DNA of 64,000 bases from Arthrobacter sp. H-02-3 (GTDB lineage: Bacteria; Actinomycetota; Actinomycetes; Actinomycetales; Micrococcaceae): the NCBI RefSeq assembly GCF_003097355.1, contig NZ_PYUI01000008.1, positions 120,084 to 184,083 of the forward strand. The letters run 5' to 3'. The notes under the pieces are model-generated. The model was not told the origin of the DNA. It ran no database searches and worked only from the letters and a program-made list of their open reading frames with translations. Made by a program: the position numbers and the translations under genes. This document shows positions 57,625-64,000 of this stretch, piece after piece (within the stretch, counting starts at the first letter, position 1; every line of letters starts with the position of its first letter).

Positions 57625-60333
57625 ATGGTTTTGTTCGGCCGCACCAAGGAAATCGACCGCGTCCTTGCCCTGATCCGAAGCCCTCGCGAGTCGGCGATGA
57701 CAGTCACGGGAGGCCACGGAAGCGGCAAGTCGTCACTTCTCGCGGAGATCCCGAAGCTGCATGAGTATCGCTCTGTCCTTTTCCGCGCCAATCCTTCCGA
57801 GTCAAGTTGGCCCTTTTCCGGCCTTACCGCGCTGCTCAACGGAATTGACGACCCGGCGCTGGCGCCCCTCACCGACTATGTGGCCACGTCACCGCGCGGA
57901 AACCTCGACGCCGCGGACATTTCAACGATGCTCCTCTCCGCTCTCCGGCAATGGTCCGCGGACCGGACGGTTGTGGTAATTGACGACGCCGAGCAACTCG
58001 ACCCTGCCAGCCAGACCGTCCTCGGCTTCCTGGCTCGCCGCCTTGCAGGAACAGGACTGGTGCTCATTGCGAGCATGCGCGGCGAGGCGCCGGAGAGTCC
58101 GTTTGCCCGGCTGGCCACTCTTCAATTGGAGAATTTGAGCCTCAGCGACGCTGTACGAATGCTCGAAGCCATAACGCCCGGAGTGGGCAGCACAGCAGTA
58201 ATCCACGCTGTTGCAACGGCTACTCACGGCAATCCGTTGGCATCGATCAACCTCTACAATCAGCTGATTCGGCGTCAACTGCAGGGGCAATACGCCCTCC
58301 CTGTCCCCTTGCACTGGAACGGAAGCTTCGAGTCTGATCTGGCGGCATCGATTTCGGCGTTCTCGCCACGAGGACGGCGGGCACTTGACCTCCTTTCTCT
58401 TTCTTACCGGAGCAGCGCCGCTCTTCTGGAGGAAATGCCCGGGGACCTATGGGCGGGCGTGGATGAAATTGTCTCCGCCGGAATAGCCGTCCGAACCGGT
58501 TCGCACCTCAGCATTCAGAACCAAATGCTGCGCGCGCACGTCTTCTCGGCGATGCAACCTGCGGAAAGAACCGCATATCACCACGCGTTGGCGGCAGTCG
58601 CCGAAAAAGCGGATCGCCTGGCCTGGCCGTGGCACTTGAGCTACACCCCGGCCGTGCGCCGGGACACGTCTTTCACCCTGCTCCGCCACGCCATTGAACT
58701 TGTGCGGGCGGAGGAGACACAATCCGCGGTCGAGTACATCGAGCGGGCCCTCACCATCAATCCCTGGGAGGCAGAGACGGCTGCCAGGCTAGGCACAATC
58801 GCCGAAGTGCTGTTCAGTAGGGGTGAATTCGTTCATTCGAAACGCTACTTGGACTGGGCACAACGGATCACTAAAAACCGTGCGCTGACGCTGCGCCTCA
58901 CTGGGCTCGACTTCCAGATGGAGTTGATGAAGGGCAATTCCGTGCGGCCGAGCATGATGCTTCGGCTCATTAAGGAATTCGGGCATCATGATCCGGGGTT
59001 CTCCGCCTGCCTCCTCTCCATCGGCGCCCTGCACATGGCCGAGCGCTGGCAGGTCGAGGACGCCGAGCAACTGTTGGAGTATGCGGAACATTTCCTGGGC
59101 GAAGCGTCCGGCGAAGCCCTGGCCGTGAACCAGCGCGCAAGACTTCTTGCCGGCGCCGTGAAAGGGAGCGTTGATCAGATCTCCCGAGCGGCCGACGGCG
59201 GCGCCCACAGTTCCCCGGCATCGTTGCTGCTCAAGGGGCGTGCTCTGACATATGCCGAGAACTACGAGGGGGCCCGCGACCTTTTTTCCCTTGTTCGGAA
59301 CTTGAGCGTGGCCAGCGATGCGAATTGGAGCGAGACGGCACGGTACTTCGCGGCGGACAACGAAATCCGCGCAGGTAACTTTCGTTCCGCCATTGCACTC
59401 ATAGACGAAATTGCCAGTTCAGCAACTAGCCAGCAGTATCACCGCGGGATGTGCAACAACTTTCTGCTCTGGCGGGCCTATTCAGTGGGGGACCTGGTGG
59501 CGGCCCGAGATTGTCTTGCCCCGGCGCAAGAGTTTGTCAGCGCCGACGTGCCGCCGCCGGCAGCAGCGCAGCTCTTCGCGTGCCAGGGGCATTTTGCGCT
59601 GATGCGGGGCGACCTTGAGGAGGCCTGCACCTTCCTGTCGAGGGCTGTCGAAATTGGAGTCGGTTTCGGTAACCCGGCCCTTCTTCGCTGCGAGGCCGAC
59701 CTGGTGGAGGTGCTGGTCCGGACGGGCCACAGACGCGAGGCCGCCCGAGTTCTCACCGGGATGGAGTACCGGGCCGCGGGTCTGAGGTCCCGCTGGCTGC
59801 GGATGGCCATCTCCCGATCGCGGGCCTTGGTCGCGGAGGGAGATCATTCTCTGGAGCTCTTCGTTCAGGCCCTGAATTCCTGGCAAAAGGATGATTCCTT
59901 GTTCGAACGGGCCAGGACGCTTCTCTGCTATGCCGAGCGGCTGGAGACTTCCGGCAGGCACAAGGACGCCAGGAACGCTCTGCTGAAGTCAAAGGCGCTG
60001 TTCGAAGAGGCGGGAGCCGCGTCGTGGACACAGGCAGTGGACGCGATGCTGCTCGGCGACCACCTGCGGGATGTCCCGGAGATCCACGGTCCGGCGCTGC
60101 CGCTGCTATCGGACCAGGAGCGCGAGCTTGTCCAGCTCGTCGCCCGGGGCCGGCGCAACAAGGAAATTGCTGCGTCTCTGTTCGTATCCGTCCGGACGGT
60201 CGAAGTTCGCCTCACTGCGATATATCGGAAGCTCGGGGTCCAGTCACGTTCCCAACTGACGTGCCTTGTATCTACCGGAGGCACAGTTCCCTTACCAGAG
60301 CTGGCCCGCGAGCCATCTATCCTGGCCGTCTAG
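57625..60333 (+). CDS. LAL-type (large ATP-binding LuxR) transcriptional regulator
   Basis: A 902-residue protein. N-terminal AAA/STAND ATPase with Walker A GGHGSGKSS (29-37) and Walker B VVVIDDAEQLD (116-126); a central region of helical, TPR-like repeats (about 330-810); and a C-terminal LuxR helix-turn-helix (LSDQERELVQLVARGRRNKEIAASLFVSVRTVE, about 835-867, shown in part). Such proteins activate catabolic or secondary-metabolite genes in response to a ligand. It is orphan; the surface-glycan genes downstream are possible targets (inference). Confidence 0.9.
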   Translation: MVLFGRTKEIDRVLALIRSPRESAMTVTGGHGSGKSSLLAEIPKLHEYRSVLFRANPSESSWPFSGLTALLNGIDDPALAPLTDYVATSPRGNLDAADISTMLLSALRQWSADRTVVVIDDAEQLDPASQTVLGFLARRLAGTGLVLIASMRGEAPESPFARLATLQLENLSLSDAVRMLEAITPGVGSTAVIHAVATATHGNPLASINLYNQLIRRQLQGQYALPVPLHWNGSFESDLAASISAFSPRGRRALDLLSLSYRSSAALLEEMPGDLWAGVDEIVSAGIAVRTGSHLSIQNQMLRAHVFSAMQPAERTAYHHALAAVAEKADRLAWPWHLSYTPAVRRDTSFTLLRHAIELVRAEETQSAVEYIERALTINPWEAETAARLGTIAEVLFSRGEFVHSKRYLDWAQRITKNRALTLRLTGLDFQMELMKGNSVRPSMMLRLIKEFGHHDPGFSACLLSIGALHMAERWQVEDAEQLLEYAEHFLGEASGEALAVNQRARLLAGAVKGSVDQISRAADGGAHSSPASLLLKGRALTYAENYEGARDLFSLVRNLSVASDANWSETARYFAADNEIRAGNFRSAIALIDEIASSATSQQYHRGMCNNFLLWRAYSVGDLVAARDCLAPAQEFVSADVPPPAAAQLFACQGHFALMRGDLEEACTFLSRAVEIGVGFGNPALLRCEADLVEVLVRTGHRREAARVLTGMEYRAAGLRSRWLRMAISRSRALVAEGDHSLELFVQALNSWQKDDSLFERARTLLCYAERLETSGRHKDARNALLKSKALFEEAGAASWTQAVDAMLLGDHLRDVPEIHGPALPLLSDQERELVQLVARGRRNKEIAASLFVSVRTVEVRLTAIYRKLGVQSRSQLTCLVSTGGTVPLPELAREPSILAV

Positions 60334-60889
60334 GGATGCGCCCGCTCCCTGCGCCCCGTGTCCTACCCGGAGCGGGCTCGCGACATCCACAATCCCGCAG
60401 ATCCCGCATACTTCACCCGCCCGGGCCACATGGAGCCGCCGATTTCGGTTCCTTACCCTCCGTCAGCGCTAGTTTTTCCGTAGGCACACAGTGCGAACTC
60501 TTGAACCGGGTCGAGGTGACCGGCAACCGTCGGATGGATCCGCAAAAGAATCGGCGCCGCGCCGCGTAGGTCCGGCGAGAGAGAAGGTGGGGGATGGCGT
60601 TTTGGCCAGCGGTACGTCGGGAAAGGCAACCCGGCAGACATCGAGCGGCTTCCGGCGCGGAGCGCCGCTTCGCACGGGCCGCGGCCACCCACCCCAGATT
60701 CAATCCGGCCCCTACCGGCCGGATTGCCGGGTCCGTTGCTGCACAACGGACCCGCGAACAGGAGCTGGCGGCATCCGGAGCTGACGGAACCCGCGTCCGG
60801 ATGCTGCCAGCCAACGTCACGCCCGTGTCTACTCAGCGGGCTCGGCATCCCCGCGCCGGCGTCCTGAGCAGCGGGCGGGGTGTGACCAG
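60334..60889. other. Non-coding gap with two hairpins
   Basis: This 556-bp gap has open frames on both strands but none with a ribosome site or family motif. GCCCGCTCC (60340-60348) and GGAGCGGGC (60369-60377) form a likely terminator for the LAL gene. The second hairpin is listed separately. Confidence 0.5.
60728..60754. repeat. Perfect 11-bp inverted repeat
   Basis: CGGGTCCGTTG (60728-60738) pairs with CAACGGACCCG (60744-60754) around CTGCA, 136 bases before the acyltransferase gene. No T-run follows. It could be an operator for the LAL regulator or a terminator. Confidence 0.6.
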
Positions 60890-61549
60890 GTGAGTGAGCT
60901 CGTGCTGATCGCCGCCACCGGCCTGGGCCGTGAGGTGCTGGCAACCGTTCGAAGCAACGGACGCTACGACGTCGTCGGGTTCCTCGACGACGACGCGATG
61001 GTCGGCACCGACGTGGACGGAGCGCCCGTCCTGGGAGCCATCGACGACTCGGGCCAGTACACGCACGCTTTCTTTCTGGTCTGCATGGATTCCGGCCGTC
61101 CACGCGAGGCCGTAGTCGAACGGCTGAGTGCCCTCGGCATCGGCAGTAACCGCTATGCCACCGTGCTGGACCCGTCGGTCCGGATGCCTGAAGGATGCCG
61201 TATCGGGCGGGGAAGCATCCTGTTGCAGAACGTGACTCTGACCGCCTCTGTCACCCTGGGTTCGCACGTGGTGGCCATGCCCGGGGTCACGTTCACCCAC
61301 GACGACGTCGTGGCAGACTTCGCAACGTTCGCCGCCGGTACGACACTCGGCGGAGGGGTCCGGATAGGACGTGCTGCCCACCTCGGCATGAATTCCAGTG
61401 TGCGGGAACGGACGTCGATCGGCGCGTACGCGACGGTCGGCATGGGTGCCGCCGTCTTGAACGATGTCCCCAACGGCGAAACGTGGGTGGGAGTCCCGGC
61501 GCATCCGGTCGACCGGGGGGAATTTAGCGGAGTGCCGGGGCAGCTGTGA
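60890..61549 (+). CDS. NeuD/PglD-type sugar acyltransferase (paralogue of the gene at 18071)
   Basis: A 219-residue protein with the same two halves as the cluster enzyme: LVLIAATGLGREVLATV and VVGFLDDD in the Rossmann part, then a left-handed beta-helix with AMPGVTFTHDDVVADFATF and GETWVGVPAHPV. Identity by eye is well over half. No aminotransferase stands beside it. The GTG start at 60890 follows GGGG. It converges on the glycoside-hydrolase gene, 24 bases away. Confidence 0.83.
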   Translation: MSELVLIAATGLGREVLATVRSNGRYDVVGFLDDDAMVGTDVDGAPVLGAIDDSGQYTHAFFLVCMDSGRPREAVVERLSALGIGSNRYATVLDPSVRMPEGCRIGRGSILLQNVTLTASVTLGSHVVAMPGVTFTHDDVVADFATFAAGTTLGGGVRIGRAAHLGMNSSVRERTSIGAYATVGMGAAVLNDVPNGETWVGVPAHPVDRGEFSGVPGQL

Positions 61550-61573
61550 ACCGGGGCGCGGTCCGGACGCCTT

Positions 61574-63016
61574 TCAGCTTTTCGGTGCGCTTCCGGTCAG
61601 GGTGAAGACCGAGTTCGGTCCGACCGTCAGGTTCGCTATCCCCCCGGCCAGCAGAGCGCCATCGGCGGCCGCCATGTCACGCTCGGGGTCGGTGGAAAAC
61701 ATCGAAAGGTGCACGCTCCCGCTCAGTCCCGGAAGCCGCACCGTCACCTTCACCGCTGAGTCGGAATTGTTCCGCCCGAAAACCGAGACGCGCCCTGAGG
61801 CGGGGTCCTGGAACGCCACTACTTCCACACTTTCGTCGCCGGACGACGCCCCAATGCGGACAGAATTGCGTGGCACGTAGCGGATCAATTGTCGGAGGAC
61901 GTAGTAGGACTTGCGTGGGCTGTAAGTACGCTTGTCCGGGTCGTAGGCGAGGAGGCCCCAATAGCCGGTGCTTTCGTGGTGCTCGTAATAGCCGTCCCAC
62001 GCGTCATATTGCATGAGTCCTGCGGCGCCCTCCTGGAGGAGCTTGATCGCCAGGGAGGCTGTTTGCGCGGCGGATGACCAGTCGGCGGGGTTCGGTGAGC
62101 CGGTGTCGCAGCCCGGACAGGGCCCGGAGAATTCAGTGACCCAATAGTCCAGCACCGGACGGGAGGATTTGGCCAGCGCCTCCGCGGCACCTCCGGAGCT
62201 CCCGTCGTAACTGTGGATTCCGAAATGCGCCATCCGGGACATGACCAGGGGATCCGCGTCCAGTGCCTGAAGGTATTCAGAGCTTGCCTTGGGCGCGGAC
62301 GCGGTGTCGGGTCCGACGAGCCGCATGTTCCCGAGGCCCAAACCGTCCAAACGGACCACAAGTTTGTGGAGGAGCCGCACGTATTGTTCCGGTCCCACCT
62401 TGGGTCCTTCGATCCCGTTCCAGTCAGTCTCGTTCATGGGGCTGAGCAAGGTGAAGTCCAGTTTCCGGACATTCCGTCCGTAGGCGACCATGGAAGCAAT
62501 CATGCGGACCCATTGGTCTTCGTCCGACGCGTTGATGTGGTCCCCACCCATCCACTGCGGCACGCCTCCCATGACGTTAACCATGACCTGCTGTCCGGGC
62601 TTGGACGAGATGTACTCGATCGTGTTCCACAGATCGGCCATCTTGCCGTGTTCATAGATCGGTGTGTAGCGGGCCCAATCAATAGTGGCCGGATCTGACG
62701 GGTCCCTATCCGTGACCCAATCGGCCTTGTCAATGATCACGCGCCAATTGACCTCACCCAGGTCAGCAATCATGTCTATCGCCGGCCGGAGCCTGCCGTT
62801 GTCCCAGCTGTGCACGTTCGCATTCACCCCCAGGCCCGAGACCGTCTGGAAGTGGTCAGGAACGTCGGAACTGGGGTGCTGCGGCACGGCAGGGCCGCTG
62901 GACGTCTCCTGGGACGGAACGGCCCGCCCATCGTTGGCGAGGGTGCCCGAACACGCGGTCATCAGCGCCATGCACCCCACGACCATAGCCGCCAAGAATC
63001 GTTCAGCGGTTCTCAT
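61574..63016 (-). CDS. Secreted lipoprotein, clan GH-A glycoside hydrolase (GH30/GH39-like)
   Basis: A 480-residue protein with a lipoprotein signal peptide: FLAAMVVGCMALMTAC, with the lipid-bearing Cys at residue 22. The barrel carries the two clan GH-A carboxylates: Glu196 in LSPMNETDW (acid/base) and Glu295 in YWVTEFSGPC (nucleophile). A C-terminal beta-sandwich (about 390-480) follows, as in GH30 and GH39. It probably cuts or trims a glycan at the cell surface; substrate unknown. The ATG at 63016 follows AAAGGTGG. Confidence 0.78.
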   Translation of the reverse strand: MRTAERFLAAMVVGCMALMTACSGTLANDGRAVPSQETSSGPAVPQHPSSDVPDHFQTVSGLGVNANVHSWDNGRLRPAIDMIADLGEVNWRVIIDKADWVTDRDPSDPATIDWARYTPIYEHGKMADLWNTIEYISSKPGQQVMVNVMGGVPQWMGGDHINASDEDQWVRMIASMVAYGRNVRKLDFTLLSPMNETDWNGIEGPKVGPEQYVRLLHKLVVRLDGLGLGNMRLVGPDTASAPKASSEYLQALDADPLVMSRMAHFGIHSYDGSSGGAAEALAKSSRPVLDYWVTEFSGPCPGCDTGSPNPADWSSAAQTASLAIKLLQEGAAGLMQYDAWDGYYEHHESTGYWGLLAYDPDKRTYSPRKSYYVLRQLIRYVPRNSVRIGASSGDESVEVVAFQDPASGRVSVFGRNNSDSAVKVTVRLPGLSGSVHLSMFSTDPERDMAAADGALLAGGIANLTVGPNSVFTLTGSAPKS

Positions 63017-63041
63017 GTGCGTGCCACCTTTCCGTTGCCGA

Positions 63042-64000
63042 CTACGGGCTGAAGATGACGTCAACCCAGTAGTTGGTGTTGTTGTAGCTGTCGGTGGGGA
63101 ACACCGTCGAGGTGCCGTACCGGTAAACGCCGTTGGCTCCGTCGGTGCCCGACGCGAGGCCATGCAAGGGCGCCTTGTCAGCGGCGGAACTGAAGTAGCC
63201 GCTGTTGGCGGAATAGGACCCGTTCGGGGCGTAGTAGGACACCACATAGGTGGTGTTCGCCGAGACCGGCACCGGCGTGGAGAACGCCGCCTCCTGCCAG
63301 CCCGAGGCCGTTTCCCCCGTGAACGTCACCGACGCCAGGAGCGTCCCGGTCGCCGTCCACAAATGCCCGGTATGGGTTCCCGTGTTCGCGCCGTCCTTGA
63401 AGAACCGGACCCCCGTGACCGTCCCCGCCACATCCGCACGGAACTTCATCCCCACCTCCACGGCGTTCGGGTCATTGGCCGCCAGGGTCGCAGGCACCGA
63501 CGTCGGATTGAACACGCTGCACGGACACGACGACGGAGCCGCCGCCGTCGTGAACGACCACGAATACGCCGCCATGGTCTGCCCCGCCGCGTTCGTCGCA
63601 CCGCTGACCGTAACCCCGTATGTGGTGCTGAACGCCAGGGCACCCCCCGGAGTAAACGTCGCGGTCCTGCCCGCCGCGTCATACCCGACCGTACCGGCCA
63701 CCGAAACATTGCCCGCGTCCTTCACGGTGAACACCACCGACGACGCCGTCACCGCCTGATCAAACGTCGCCGACGGATTGACCCCTGTGTCGACAGCTGA
63801 CGCACTGTTCGCCGGCGACACCGAGGAAACAACAGGCGCCGTGTTCGAGGCGGTGGTGGCCAGAACGACGTCGACCCAGTAGTTGGTGTTGTTGTAGCTG
63901 TCGGTGGGGAACACCGTCGAGGTGCCGTACCGGTAAACGCCGTTGGCTCCGTCGGTGCCCGACGCGAGGCCATGCAAGGGCGCCTTGTCAGCGGCGGAAC
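63042..64000 (-). CDS. Repetitive surface or secreted protein with DUF4082 and Ig-like (Big_5) modules, partial
   Basis: The last 319 codons are in the window; the N-terminus lies beyond it. In order: the end of one DUF4082 module (YRYGTSTVFPTDSYNNTNYW), a Big_5-type Ig domain (APVVSSVSPANSASAVDTG up to YSWSFTTA), and a full DUF4082 module (CSVFNPTSVPATLAANDPNA, VGMKFRADVAGTVTGVRFF) ending at the stop. DUF4082 occurs in secreted proteins, often with carbohydrate-active domains. There is no sortase or membrane tail. It lies 25 bases upstream of the hydrolase gene in the same direction. Confidence 0.85.
   Translation of the reverse strand, partial: SAADKAPLHGLASGTDGANGVYRYGTSTVFPTDSYNNTNYWVDVVLATTASNTAPVVSSVSPANSASAVDTGVNPSATFDQAVTASSVVFTVKDAGNVSVAGTVGYDAAGRTATFTPGGALAFSTTYGVTVSGATNAAGQTMAAYSWSFTTAAAPSSCPCSVFNPTSVPATLAANDPNAVEVGMKFRADVAGTVTGVRFFKDGANTGTHTGHLWTATGTLLASVTFTGETASGWQEAAFSTPVPVSANTTYVVSYYAPNGSYSANSGYFSSAADKAPLHGLASGTDGANGVYRYGTSTVFPTDSYNNTNYWVDVIFSP
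63064..63190 (-). repeat. Identical 127-bp repeat within the DUF4082 gene, copy 1
   Basis: This segment is identical, base for base, to 63874-64000, which lies 810 bp (270 codons) further on. The second copy runs off the window, so the true repeat is longer. Confidence 0.95.
63874..64000 (-). repeat. Identical 127-bp repeat within the DUF4082 gene, copy 2
   Basis: Second copy of the 127-bp segment at 63064-63190, cut by the window end. The spacing of 810 bp is a whole DUF4082 plus Ig-like unit. Confidence 0.95.

Noticed and set aside
60413..60893. Small genes in the gap before the second acyltransferase
   Set aside because: Several frames are open on both strands, but none has a ribosome site, a start near one, or a recognisable protein pattern.

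Overview
The window is high-GC DNA (about two thirds G+C) with dense, often overlapping genes. The rpsF-ssb-rpsR-rplI block with dnaB nearby, the CsoR/CopZ/CopA set, the split pca operon and the DUF2277 and CGNR proteins fit a soil actinobacterium of the Micrococcaceae, most likely Arthrobacter or a close relative. That placement is inferred from gene content, not from an rRNA gene. No tRNA, rRNA, insertion sequence, prophage or CRISPR array was recognised.

Layout. (1) 1-4.8 kb: the 5' part of an IclR regulator, divergent from an aromatic-acid MFS carrier; then a FUSC membrane protein, mscL and a membrane-linked ACT protein. (2) 4.9-22.0 kb: a 15-gene leftward surface-polysaccharide cluster in which nearly every stop overlaps the next start. 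It encodes sugar-nucleotide tailoring enzymes, five glycosyltransferase modules in three proteins plus a WecG-type module, a Wzx flippase, an O-antigen-ligase-like polymerase, a Wzz-like protein, an acyltransferase and two unusual domain fusions. (3) 22.2-23.6 kb: a lipid kinase and a small unknown. (4) 23.6-36.9 kb: a full route from quinate/shikimate through 3-dehydroshikimate and protocatechuate to succinyl-CoA and acetyl-CoA (quinate/shikimate dehydrogenase, quiC, pcaHGBDCFIJ), with an IclR regulator at each end and a divergent shikimate-type MHS carrier. (5) 37-49.4 kb: a MoaD-like protein beside a beta-propeller protein, a Usp protein, a copper-resistance locus, transporters, a MATE exporter, DoxX with paired operators, and a double-hotdog thioesterase. 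(6) 49.4-56.3 kb: dnaB, preceded by an 800-bp non-coding region with a 16-bp minisatellite and a cluster of DnaA boxes, then two membrane-anchored bL12-like genes, an FMN reductase, phzF, and the rpsF-ssb-rpsR-rplI operon. (7) 56.5-64.0 kb: a DUF1345 protein, a 902-residue LAL regulator, a paralogue of the cluster's sugar acyltransferase, a lipoprotein glycoside hydrolase, and the end of a repetitive DUF4082/Ig-like surface protein that runs off the window.

How it works together. The quinate/pca operon is one catabolic unit with its own uptake carrier and regulators. The polysaccharide cluster looks like a Wzx/Wzy system making a polymer with 3-amino- and N-acylated sugars, but no initiating phosphoglycosyltransferase and no tyrosine kinase is visible in the window. 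The right end (sugar acyltransferase, glycan hydrolase, repetitive exoprotein) may be the edge of a second surface-glycan locus. The most unusual items are the trimodular glycosyltransferase, the VanZ-acetyltransferase fusion, the coupled 35-residue reading frame, and the DnaA-box/minisatellite region beside dnaB.
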